Origin: CAYUNT01 sp964446285
Lineage (GTDB): Bacteria; Sumerlaeota; Sumerlaeia; SLMS01; CAYUNT01
Assembly (NCBI GenBank): GCA_964446285.1
Contig: CAYUNT010000121.1
Coordinates: forward strand, 1-13,982
Length of the DNA: 13,982 bases
Reading direction: 5' to 3'
Made by a program: the position numbers and the translations under genes. Of the stretch, positions 1 through 5,695 are shown one piece after another. Position 1 is the stretch's first letter; each line of letters begins with the position of its first letter. The notes under the pieces were generated by a model. That model was not told where the DNA came from. It saw nothing but the letters and a program-made list of their open reading frames with translations, and ran no database searches.

Positions 1-22
1 CACCACAGCCCCCGCTACCGCA

Positions 23-298
23 TCAATAACTGTTTTCTATAATTATAAGCCGTATCATGCCGTCTTCATCGATCACATCCACCTTGACGCCCAGAAGTTC
101 CTGCAAATCCATGAGCAGCCCGCCATGATCGAAAAGCGAGCGGCCCGGCTCGAAACGGACGATCAAGTCAAGGTCGGATGACTCGGTCTGGTCGCCGCGC
201 GCGACAGAGCCAAAAATGCGCAGGTCGTGCGCACCATACCGCTTGGCGATGGCGAGTATTTCCTCGCGTCGGCTGGCCAGGGATTCGCGCGTAATCAT
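23..298 (-). CDS. Minimal nucleotidyltransferase (MNT/MntA-like), probable antitoxin half of a HEPN-MNT pair
   Basis: This is a 91-residue protein of the small nucleotidyltransferase (NTP_transf_2) family. The active-site signature GSVARG (residues 30-35) is followed by SDLDL (41-45), giving the two metal-binding aspartates D42 and D44. A third acidic position follows in VDVID (73-77). In known HEPN-MNT toxin-antitoxin pairs the MNT protein neutralises the HEPN RNase, in studied cases by AMPylating it; a role here is inferred from family. The start at 298 gives the usual family length and has a purine-rich GGAAGG about 10 bases upstream. An in-frame ATG at 358 would add 20 atypical residues and run through a hairpin. 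The partner gene should begin right after the stop and lies off the window. The ATG overlapping the stop (TGATG) reads only two codons before TAG, so the partner would have to start at another codon such as GTG. Confidence 0.85.
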   Translation of the reverse strand: MITRESLASRREEILAIAKRYGAHDLRIFGSVARGDQTESSDLDLIVRFEPGRSLFDHGGLLMDLQELLGVKVDVIDEDGMIRLIIIENSY

Positions 299-337
299 AA
301 GAGACCACCTTCCAAGGACGAATGCGCCTCCCAAGGA

Positions 338-378
338 GGTCCTAGGCGCTGGTGGCATATTACCCTGCGCCTAGGACC
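338..378. promoter_or_regulatory. Perfect 12-bp inverted repeat upstream of the MNT gene
   Basis: The arms GGTCCTAGGCGC (338-349) and GCGCCTAGGACC (367-378) are exact reverse complements separated by 17 bases. The element sits 40 bases upstream of the MNT start and 80 bases downstream of the rluB stop. No T-tract follows on either strand, so it is not a classical intrinsic terminator. An operator for autoregulation of the toxin-antitoxin operon, or a factor-dependent stop after rluB, are both possible. A smaller hairpin, CCTCC-CAA-GGAGG, abuts it at 327-339. Confidence 0.5.
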
Positions 379-458
379 GGTTGCCATCTCAACTTTGCAC
401 TTTTGTGAAAAATGCATCGGCAGCAAAAATGGGGGGAGGGAATTCGGAGAACGCCGTA

Positions 459-2009
459 TTATCCGCCGAGGCTCGCGGAATGGACGAGGGCTTCCACCTC
501 GGGCAATTCCAGCAGGCGCGCCTCGCCGGGTTTCAGGTTCCCGAGGCGGATCGGCCCGATGCGCACGCGCCGCAGGCGGATCACCCTGGCTCCGGCGGCC
601 TCGATCATGCGGCGAATCTGGCGTTTGCGGCCTTCTTCGAGGATGATTTTGTAACGGCCGCGCGAGAGGCGCTCCGGGGTTTTGTAACGCCCGAGCGGCC
701 AGGCTTGCGCGCGAACCAGAATCCGTCCGCTTCGCGATTTTTCTTCGTCGAGCGCGGGAATTTCGATGCCGTCTTTCCATTGATGCAGAATAGCCACGCG
801 GATTTCTCCGGCCACGAGCGCCTCATATTCCTTTTCCACGTGATAGCGCGGGTGCGTGAGGTGGTTGGCGAGATTGCCGTCGTTCGTGAGGAGGAGAAGC
901 CCCTCGCTATCGTGATCGAGGCGTCCGACCGGGATGATGCGCCGGCCCTTGGCGTGCTGGAAAAGGCGCGGGAAGGCGTCGGGAAGCGTTTGGCGGGCGT
1001 GGGGATCGCGGAGCGTGCATGTGACGCCGGCGGGTTTGTAAATCATCCACACAAGCGGTGCGGGACCCGCGGCGGGGGGGGCAGCGGCAGGTTCAACAGC
1101 GGCGGGAACAGCGGCGGCGGGTTCAGAGGCAGCGCCCTCCGCGCTTTCGGCGGTGGGGGAAAGGCCGCCGCAGGACGCATCCGCCGGGGTGTCGGAAGGC
1201 GGCGCGAAGGTGGCTTTTGGAGCGGGACGTTTGGTCCGCCGCGCCGTGCCAGGGAGGCGGAGGCGTTCGCCGTCGAGACGCACTTCATCCGCATCGGGGT
1301 CGATTGTAGTGCCAAGAACCGTGACCTTGACGCCGTTGAGAGTGACGCGGCCCTGGAGGATGATTTCCTCGCACGCGCGGCGGGAACCGGCCCCGCATTG
1401 GGCCATCCATCGCTGCAAACGCCAGCGGGCCGGACCTGACTGAGTAGTGGAGGCGCCGGGCGCGGCAGCAGCGGCGGGCGGAGCGGGCGGGCGAGGAGAA
1501 CGAGGAGCGGGAAAGGAAGCAGGAGAGGAAGAAGCGGGGGATGGGCCATAACGGCGCAAACGGCCTGCGGGCGCAGGTTTGCCCGAACCGAAGGAGGAAG
1601 CCGGTGAATGCCTTTTGGGGGGTTGGGCAGGTTTGGCCGTCTGGAAAGCCTTGTCGGACCTTTGGGCGCTGCCGGACTTGAAGGCGCTGCCAGGTTTGAA
1701 AGCCTTCCCCGATTTGAAAGGCCTGTCCGGCTTGAAGTCCTCCTCCGTCCCAGCGGGCCTATCCCTCTTAAAGTCTTTATCTGACTTAAAGTCCTTGCGG
1801 GGCCGGAATGGTTTGCCGCCTCCCTTGGACGCCTTTCCGGCATAAGAGTCCTTGCCCGCCCGGGAGGCTTGAGAACCCCGCTGCGGGTGGGATGTCGTCT
1901 GGGAGGCTTGGGAAGGGCGAGGGGCGTGTGGGGCGCGAGGGGCGCGGGAGGAGGTCTGTGGGGCGCGGGAGAACTTGGCGGATCGAGGATCTTTCGGGGA
2001 GTTTTTCAT
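459..2009 (-). CDS. rluB: RsuA/RluB-family rRNA pseudouridine synthase with long disordered N-terminus
   Basis: The protein converts a uridine in rRNA to pseudouridine; RluB modifies the large-subunit peptidyl-transferase region, while RsuA, RluE and RluF relatives have other sites. It is 516 residues, roughly twice the usual length. Residues 1-194 are low-complexity, Lys/Ser/Pro-rich, with degenerate FKSGKAF/FKPD repeats at about 73-112. An S4 RNA-binding domain follows (about 195-252), then a 65-residue Ala/Pro-rich insert (253-318), then the catalytic domain (319-507) with GRLDHDSEGLLLLTNDG containing the catalytic Asp365. EEGRKRQIRRM near the C-terminus is also diagnostic. I chose the start at 2009 because its ATG overlaps the stop of the upstream DUF1232 gene (ATGA) and has AAAGG about 10 bases upstream; an ATG at 2033 would add 8 residues. 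RluB is the best guess within the family because scpA and scpB lie upstream. Confidence 0.9.
   Translation of the reverse strand: MKNSPKDPRSAKFSRAPQTSSRAPRAPHAPRPSQASQTTSHPQRGSQASRAGKDSYAGKASKGGGKPFRPRKDFKSDKDFKRDRPAGTEEDFKPDRPFKSGKAFKPGSAFKSGSAQRSDKAFQTAKPAQPPKRHSPASSFGSGKPAPAGRLRRYGPSPASSSPASFPAPRSPRPPAPPAAAAAPGASTTQSGPARWRLQRWMAQCGAGSRRACEEIILQGRVTLNGVKVTVLGTTIDPDADEVRLDGERLRLPGTARRTKRPAPKATFAPPSDTPADASCGGLSPTAESAEGAASEPAAAVPAAVEPAAAPPAAGPAPLVWMIYKPAGVTCTLRDPHARQTLPDAFPRLFQHAKGRRIIPVGRLDHDSEGLLLLTNDGNLANHLTHPRYHVEKEYEALVAGEIRVAILHQWKDGIEIPALDEEKSRSGRILVRAQAWPLGRYKTPERLSRGRYKIILEEGRKRQIRRMIEAAGARVIRLRRVRIGPIRLGNLKPGEARLLELPEVEALVHSASLGG
1674..1793 (-). repeat. Degenerate in-gene tandem repeat encoding FKS/FKP-type units in RluB
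   Basis: Within the N-terminal tail of the pseudouridine synthase, units such as DFKSDK, DFKRDRP, DFKPDRP, PFKSGK, AFKPGS and AFKSGS follow each other, each about six residues (18 bp) long. At DNA level this shows as repeated TTGAAGTCC/TTGAAAGCC-like words on the plus strand. The units are basic, as in disordered RNA-binding tails. Sequence drift between units is substantial, so this is an old or actively varying repeat rather than an exact microsatellite. Confidence 0.6.
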
Positions 2010-2269
2010 TGTGTATTTGCCTTTTTGCGGCATTCGGAACGTGCATCGCGCGGGATGAGCCGCCAGGCGATGGCCAGCAGGAGCGGAACGATCAATACAT
2101 CATCCAAGTGGCCCAAGACAGGAATCCAGTCGGGGATCAGATCGATGGGCGAGAGCGCGTAACCCAGTGCGAAACCGATCAGGAATTTTGCGGCGCGCGG
2201 CGTTCGCGGATCGCGCATCGCCATGCGGTAGAATACCCACTCGCGGCGGATGCGTTGTGCAAGACGCAT
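2006..2269 (-). CDS. DUF1232 (YkvA-like) small membrane protein
   Basis: This is an 87-residue protein with the DUF1232 signature RDPRTPRAAKFLIGFALGYALSPIDLIPDWIPVLGHLDD: an arginine-rich first segment, then a hydrophobic hairpin around the invariant SPIDLIPD motif, then a second hydrophobic stretch (VLIVPLLLAIAWRLIP). The family is membrane-associated and its function is not established. The start at 2269 matches the usual position relative to RDPRTP and has GGGGGC about 9 bases upstream; a stop codon lies a few codons further upstream in frame. Its stop overlaps the ATG of the pseudouridine synthase gene (ATGA), so the two are very probably translated from one mRNA. It is not usually part of the scpAB-rluB cluster as far as I recall. 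Confidence 0.9.
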   Translation of the reverse strand: MRLAQRIRREWVFYRMAMRDPRTPRAAKFLIGFALGYALSPIDLIPDWIPVLGHLDDVLIVPLLLAIAWRLIPRDARSECRKKANTQ

Positions 2270-2425
2270 TTCTTGGCCCCCAGCACCATCTTTATTTTTT
2301 CCTTATCGGCTTCGGAAAGCTCCAAAAGCAACTCATTCTCTTCCAGGCGGATGGGTTTCCCAAATCTTCTATGCGGTTCGGGAAGAGTGCCAGTTTTATA
2401 TACCAGTGAACCGGCATTGCCCTGA
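2270..2425 (-). other. Possible gene remnant ahead of the DUF1232 gene
   Basis: The minus strand here reads openly, out of frame with the DUF1232 gene, through a stretch that looks like natural protein: KPIRLEENELLLELSEADK, then EKIKMVLGAKK. It is acidic, helical and has coding-like codons. The reading frame runs from the REP palindrome on one side into DUF1232 coding sequence on the other, and I see no convincing start or ribosome binding site. It could be the surviving middle of a gene damaged when the REP/RAYT block arrived, or chance. I do not recognise the family. Confidence 0.3.
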
Positions 2426-2508
2426 GTCCCGGAGGGACCGCCGAGAATAGCCCACCGTTTCAACGGTGGGGGTTGGAACCAAAAACTCCTCCAAAGCCCC
2501 GTCGGGGC
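2421..2508. repeat. Left REP-like block flanking the transposase (three palindromes)
   Basis: There are three consecutive stem-loops. The first is GTCCC-GGA-GGGAC at 2426-2438. The second, at 2451-2470, has arms CCCACCGTT and AACGGTGGG around TC. The third is GCCCC-GTC-GGGGC at 2496-2508. Read on the minus strand, the segment 2470-2421 matches the right block (3037-3086, plus strand) almost base for base, so the two blocks are inverted copies on either side of the transposase. The third hairpin lies 12 bases past the transposase stop and is followed on the minus strand by TTTGGAGGAGTTTTT, so it may also end that transcript. Confidence 0.8.
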
Positions 2509-2519
2509 GGCTGAAATCC

Positions 2520-2975
2520 TTATCCCCAAACGTATTTCTCATCAAACTCTATTACATGCCCCTTAAGAAATGCCCTGAATTCATCTTCGAATGATGTTCC
2601 TTTGTGATGTTCCTTTTGGCGGCAGATGTATTGGCGCGTGTTGGGTATTTGAGAAATCCCGATGCTGAATGCTCCGTAACCTTCCTGCCATGCGAATTCA
2701 GATTGTTCATGGGGAAATGTATCATGCACCCATTTGGAGGAACCACCTTTGATGATCTGCATGGCCTTTGCGATCGGCTGTGTAGCAGGGATGGAAAGAA
2801 GGAGGTGGACGTGGTTTTCAATGCCGCCGATTTCCAGAATTATCATGCCGTTATCGCGTGCGATTCCACCTATGTAGGGATAAAGACGTTCCGCTAGGGC
2901 GTCGGAAATACAGGGATGTCGTTCTTTGGTGCTGAAGACACAATGATACAGGGCGCTTGTATAGGTATGACTCAT
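2520..2975 (-). CDS. REP-associated / IS200-IS605-type Y1 transposase (TnpA-REP, RAYT-like)
   Basis: This is a 151-residue HUH single-strand transposase. The metal-binding HUH motif is ENHVHLLL (His55 and His57). The nucleophile is Tyr116 in RQYICRQKEHHK, and the C-terminal FEDEFRAFLKGHVIEFDEKY is typical of IS200-like TnpA proteins. The length equals that of full single-domain TnpA, so it looks intact. Such enzymes cut and join single-stranded DNA at short hairpins; RAYTs act on REP palindromes scattered through their genome. Here inverted copies of the same palindromes lie on both sides, which favours a RAYT. No TnpB or IscB gene is adjacent. A purine-rich AAGAGAG lies just upstream of the ATG. 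The gene sits between scpB and the DUF1232-rluB pair. Confidence 0.92.
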   Translation of the reverse strand: MSHTYTSALYHCVFSTKERHPCISDALAERLYPYIGGIARDNGMIILEIGGIENHVHLLLSIPATQPIAKAMQIIKGGSSKWVHDTFPHEQSEFAWQEGYGAFSIGISQIPNTRQYICRQKEHHKGTSFEDEFRAFLKGHVIEFDEKYVWG

Positions 2976-3001
2976 AAATACTCTCTTACGTTTTCTCCGC
3001 C

Positions 3002-3086
3002 GTCCCTCCGGGACTCCGGAGATTTATGCGCCCTTCCCCACCGTTGAAACAGTGGGCTATTATCGGTGCGTCTCTCCGAGACGCCA
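3002..3086. repeat. Right REP-like block flanking the transposase (three palindromes)
   Basis: Three stem-loops are present. GTCCC-TCC-GGGAC lies at 3002-3014. The second, at 3037-3056, has arms CCCACCGTT and AACAGTGGG around GA, with one C/A mismatch that becomes a G-T pair on the other strand. The third is GCGTCTC-TCC-GAGACGC at 3068-3084. CTATT(A/C)TCGG links the second and third hairpins in both flanking blocks. The block begins 27 bases upstream of the transposase start. Confidence 0.8.
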
Positions 3087-3355
3087 GGCAAATACAACGC
3101 TTCTTCGCAGGATTGCATAGACGATAAGAGAGAAATCCTTATGTGGCTCCTTTTAAAATTGCCTATCTCCGTGCCTGCGCGAGGTGATACTTCACAAATC
3201 CGAGAAAGCCATTTCTCGATGTGAACCAACTCTGTCTTCGCGGCCTCAGCATCTTCCATTTTGTGGACAGGGCAAATTGTCGCTGCAAGGAGCCTGCCCC
3301 ATGCCGGACGGTTTTGTATTTCTGCAATGAAGCAATTCAGTTATTTATGACCGGC
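3087..3355 (-). other. Gene-poor stretch with a weak open frame (3259-2972 minus)
   Basis: Together with the right REP block, this fills the 380 bases between the transposase start and the scpB stop. A minus-strand frame opens with ATG at 3259 and reads MEDAEAAKTELVHIEKWLSR for its first residues, with plausible amphipathic helices for about 55 residues. It then runs through the REP palindromes to stop at 2972, so its last 35 residues or so are simply translated repeat. No ribosome binding site precedes it. It may be a small gene truncated by the REP insertion, or non-coding. I see no promoter, terminator or RNA gene in 3260-3355. Confidence 0.3.
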
Positions 3356-4195
3356 CTATTCTGAGGAGGGTCCAGTCTGATTCGCTGGGGCGGGCGGTTC
3401 TGGCGGCGCTGGTGTTTCCATCGCCTCTGCAATTGCTGCTTCTGTGGCCTCGGAAGGTCTTTCGTGCGCGGGGAAGAGTTCGCCCTGGCCGGCGATGGGA
3501 AGGTCGGATTTCGACAATAGCAGGTGGAGTTCTTCCAAGGAAGGCAGATCGGCAAGGCGTTTGAGGCCGAAGGTTTTCAGGAACAACTCCGTGGTGCCGT
3601 AAAGCGGAGGCCGCCCAACCACTTCGCGCCGTCCGACCACTTCGACCAAGCCCATGTCCTGGATTTGGCGCAGGAGTCCGCCGCAATCCACGCCGCGAAT
3701 CGCCTCGATGTCCGCGCGCGTGATCGGCTGTTTATAGGCCACAATCGCGAGCGTTTCGAGCGCGGCGGGCGTCAGGCCGGTTTTTTTGCGGTGGCGGTGC
3801 AGGCGGTAAATCCAATCGGCCAGGCTCGGGCGCGTCCCCAGCTGGAATCCGCCGGCCACCTCCATCAGAACGACGCCGCGGCCCTCGCGCGCATACTCCA
3901 TTTGCATTTCGTCAAGCAGTTCGCGCACCGCGAGCGGATCGACGCCGTTCATCAGGCGGCTGAGACGCTTGAGCGAAAGCGGCGTTGTGGCGGCGAAAAG
4001 AAGCGCCTCGAGCACCGCGCGCGCCTCCGCGCCTTTCGGGATGGGCAGCGAGGGATCGAGCGGTTCCTCCTCGAATTCGTCGCTCACGGCAGGCGGCGGC
4101 GCGGGAGGGCCTTCGCCCGGCGCTTGGCCAAGCACGGGGCGGCCGGGCGGGACGGGAGGAATGGGAGAGGAAAGTGGATTGGAAGGATCAGGCAT
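3356..4195 (-). CDS. scpB: Segregation and condensation protein B
   Basis: ScpB dimers bind the ScpA kleisin and, with SMC, form the bacterial condensin that organises and segregates the nucleoid. This 279-residue protein has the two winged-helix domains of the family. The first covers about 55-135 (AVLEALLFAATTPLSLKRLS). The second covers about 140-212 with the diagnostic GLTPAALETLAIVAYKQPIT, IEAIRGVDCGGLLRQ, GLVEVVGRREVVGRPPLYGTT and FLKTFGL. Pro/Ala-rich tails at both ends (1-36 and about 245-279) make it longer than the usual 190-220. The start gives no strong ribosome binding site, but the core begins well inside. The gene follows scpA by 115 bases, close enough for one transcript. Confidence 0.96.
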   Translation of the reverse strand: MPDPSNPLSSPIPPVPPGRPVLGQAPGEGPPAPPPAVSDEFEEEPLDPSLPIPKGAEARAVLEALLFAATTPLSLKRLSRLMNGVDPLAVRELLDEMQMEYAREGRGVVLMEVAGGFQLGTRPSLADWIYRLHRHRKKTGLTPAALETLAIVAYKQPITRADIEAIRGVDCGGLLRQIQDMGLVEVVGRREVVGRPPLYGTTELFLKTFGLKRLADLPSLEELHLLLSKSDLPIAGQGELFPAHERPSEATEAAIAEAMETPAPPEPPAPANQTGPSSE

Positions 4196-4310
4196 GCGCT
4201 ATATGGGATGAGGAATATGGATTTTACTGGGGAAGCAGGCGCGCAAAACGCATAATGGCAAAGAATCGGGTCGAAATTGCCAACAGCGGCGCGTCGCATC
4301 GCGGCGGCGA

Positions 4311-5087
4311 TCAGCCTACATACACGACCGAATCGCCCCAGGGTTCGATCAGGATGTCCTCAAAAGGCGCGGCTTGCGCAACAGTGATTTCCCGCAATCG
4401 CGCCAATTCGAGCGATGCAAGGAACGTAACGATAATTTCTTCCTTGCATATACAGCGTTTGAAAATCGCCCCGAGATTCACGCGGCGCTCCGAACGCAGG
4501 CGCTCGCGCAACTCAACGAGTTTGTCCTCGACGTGGAATTGCTCGCGCCGCACCGAGTGCATCGGGCGCGTGCGGGCCTGGAGCAGCACGCGCGCAAAGG
4601 CGTCGAAGAGCGAACGGATGTCCTGGCTCGGCGATTCCTCGGGCTGCGGCGGCGGAAGGATCGAAACGACGTTGGCGCGGTAATAGACGCCGCGGTGTTT
4701 TTCTTCGAGCGAACGCAGGCGCTGCGCCAGTTCCTTGAATTTGCGGAATTCGATCAGGCGGCGCAGCAACTGGCGCGTCGAAAGGGCCGCATCGACCTCT
4801 TCGCCTTCCTCCTCGCCTTCCTCGCCTGGTTGCGCGGGGAGAAGGCTGCGCGATTTGATCGAAAGGAGCGTGGCCGCGATCACGAGGAATTCCCCGGCCA
4901 CTTCGAGGTCGAGCACCTTCATCGCATCGAGATACATGAGGTATTGCTGCGTGACGTCCGCGAGCGACACCTCGGTGATGTCCATCTCGTTGACCTTGAT
5001 GAGATGGAGCAATAGGTCAAGCGGCCCCTCGAAGAGATTCTTGAGGACGATGCGCGGAAGAGGATGAAGGCTTTCGGATTCGGTCAT
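4311..5087 (-). CDS. scpA: Segregation and condensation protein A (kleisin)
   Basis: ScpA bridges the heads of the SMC dimer and recruits ScpB. The 258-residue length is typical. The N-terminal helical domain carries the family hallmark FEGPLDLLLHLI (19-30), followed by DITEVSLADVTQQYL and EFLVIAATLLSIKSRSLLP. An acidic linker (EEGEEEGEEVD, 89-99) precedes the middle region. The C-terminal winged helix (about 200-258) has EEIIVTFLASLELARL and ends in FEDILIEPWGD. I chose the ATG at 5087. The open frame extends upstream to 5339, but those residues translate the repeat region and match nothing in the family. The gene is divergent from the large TPR gene across a 608-base repeat-rich gap and is first in the minus-strand cluster. 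Confidence 0.96.
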   Translation of the reverse strand: MTESESLHPLPRIVLKNLFEGPLDLLLHLIKVNEMDITEVSLADVTQQYLMYLDAMKVLDLEVAGEFLVIAATLLSIKSRSLLPAQPGEEGEEEGEEVDAALSTRQLLRRLIEFRKFKELAQRLRSLEEKHRGVYYRANVVSILPPPQPEESPSQDIRSLFDAFARVLLQARTRPMHSVRREQFHVEDKLVELRERLRSERRVNLGAIFKRCICKEEIIVTFLASLELARLREITVAQAAPFEDILIEPWGDSVVYVG

Positions 5088-5147
5088 GGAGACGAACTCG
5101 CGCGGCCTTGTGGCTCTTGGCCTGCCATGCCGGACGGCCACAGTATT

Positions 5148-5168
5148 GCAGCGCCGCTTTGCCGCTGC
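5148..5168. promoter_or_regulatory. Inverted repeat in the scpA upstream region
   Basis: The arms GCAGCG (5148-5153) and CGCTGC (5163-5168) pair around a 9-base loop, extended by ATT/AAT after a two-base bulge. It lies about 60 bases upstream of the scpA start. It could be a leader hairpin or an operator, or it may belong to the repeats that fill this gap. Confidence 0.3.
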
Positions 5169-5210
5169 GCAATTGTCTCGCAGGTTCCGCGAATCCGCAC
5201 AACTCGAAAG

Positions 5211-5227
5211 TCCTTGGGCGGGAGGGC
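5211..5227. repeat. Direct repeat TCCTTGGGCGGGAGGGC, copy 1
   Basis: This 17-bp word occurs again exactly at 5474-5490. The resemblance extends leftward with small gaps (AACTCGAAAG here, AACTTTGAACAG there). The two copies lie on either side of the nested palindrome at 5281-5427. Confidence 0.7.
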
Positions 5228-5280
5228 AAGAGCTGTGCAAAGTATCATATCTTTCATGCGATCCTTCGATCTTCTTATCA

Positions 5281-5427
5281 TTCGCCCCGCGATTCATCGC
5301 GGGGTTGGCAAACAAGCCGCGCACTTTGAACCGTTTCAACGGTTTGTCTGGTGGTGCGGCAAAAACCGTTGAAACGGTTCTGGAAGAAAACCCTTCTCGA
5401 AGTCCCCGCGATGAATCGCGGGGCGAA
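5281..5427. repeat. Two-fold-symmetric nested palindromic element (BIME/MITE-like)
   Basis: The outer arms are exact inverted 24-bp copies: 5281-5304, TTCGCCCCGCGATTCATCGC plus GGGG, and 5404-5427. Each outer arm is itself close to a palindrome (CCCCGCGATTCATCGCGGGG). The inner arms are AACCGTT-TC-AACGGTT (5329-5344) and AACCGTT-GA-AACGGTT (5364-5379). Outer and inner pairs share the same centre, about 5354, so this is one symmetrical unit of four hairpins rather than a chance mix. The sequence between outer and inner arms is not conserved. It lies in the gap between the divergent scpA and TPR genes. Confidence 0.85.
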
Positions 5428-5473
5428 GGATAGAAGAATCCCCACCTGCCTTGGTAATGTAACTTTGAACAGT

Positions 5474-5519
5474 TCCTTGGGCGGGAGGGCGGTATCGGAT
5501 TTCAAGCAAGCCGCCTCCC
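5474..5519. repeat. Direct repeat copy 2 with an inverted repeat
   Basis: The exact second copy of TCCTTGGGCGGGAGGGC is at 5474-5490. Its right half also forms a stem: GGGAGGGCGG (5483-5492) pairs with CCGCCTCCC (5511-5519) with a one-base bulge. The loop contains TATCGGATTTCAAG, part of which recurs in the next repeat. Confidence 0.6.
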
Positions 5520-5605
5520 ATTCTGCAGGGCGATCCTGCTTGACTGCCCCCGTTACGGAAGCGATGAGCATCGCAGAAGGTTTGCAGCAAGTCTGTTTTG
5601 TTTCA

Positions 5606-5662
5606 GGGAGGGCGGACATCGGCATGATAGGGCAGGTTCGATTTCAAAGGCGTCCGTCCGCC
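5606..5662. repeat. Third related hairpin repeat just upstream of the TPR gene
   Basis: GGGAGGGCGG recurs at 5607-5616. GGCGGAC (5611-5617) pairs with GTCCGCC (5656-5662). The loop carries ATCGG and GATTTCAA, both also found in the loop of the 5483-5519 hairpin. It looks like a diverged member of the same family and ends 34 bases before the TPR gene start. Confidence 0.5.
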
Positions 5663-5686
5663 ATGTTTCAGGCATGTCAATCTGGA

Positions 5687-5690
5687 GGAG
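5687..5690 (+). promoter_or_regulatory. Strong ribosome binding site fixing the TPR gene start
   Basis: The sequence CTGGAGGAGATCCGATG places a full GGAGGAG a few bases ahead of the ATG at 5696. This is the best ribosome binding site in the window. It rejects the much longer open frame that begins at 5351 inside the nested palindrome. Confidence 0.8.
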
Positions 5691-5695
5691 ATCCG

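Larger units (their letters stand above)
2421..3086. mobile_element. RAYT transposase with inverted REP blocks (putative mobile or domesticated unit)
   Basis: The unit consists of the left palindrome block (2421-2508), the intact Y1 transposase gene (2520-2975) and the right block (3002-3086). The ends I give are where the inverted similarity stops; no target-site duplication is expected for Y1 transposition and none was seen. The unit interrupts the scpA-scpB-rluB gene order. Whether it still moves, or is a resident RAYT maintaining REPs, cannot be told from one locus. Confidence 0.6.

Noticed and set aside
381..1439. Long plus-strand open frame of 352 codons
   Set aside because: It lies antisense to the pseudouridine synthase. 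GC-rich codon bias leaves the opposite strand open; the product has no recognisable domain.
2604..2897. Plus-strand open frame of 97 codons
   Set aside because: It is antisense to the transposase gene, which has clear HUH and tyrosine motifs.
3524..4255. Plus-strand open frame of 243 codons
   Set aside because: It is antisense to scpB, whose conserved motifs are unambiguous.
5088..5339. N-terminal extension of scpA to an ATG at 5339
   Set aside because: The extra 84 residues translate the nested palindrome and other repeats. The family start fits the ATG at 5087.
5351..5695. N-terminal extension of the TPR protein to an ATG at 5351
   Set aside because: It would begin inside the palindromic element. 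The ATG at 5696 has a strong ribosome binding site and is followed closely by a signal sequence.
5205..5695. CRISPR array
   Set aside because: The repeats are few, unequal in spacing, of different kinds and partly inverted. There are no cas genes nearby.
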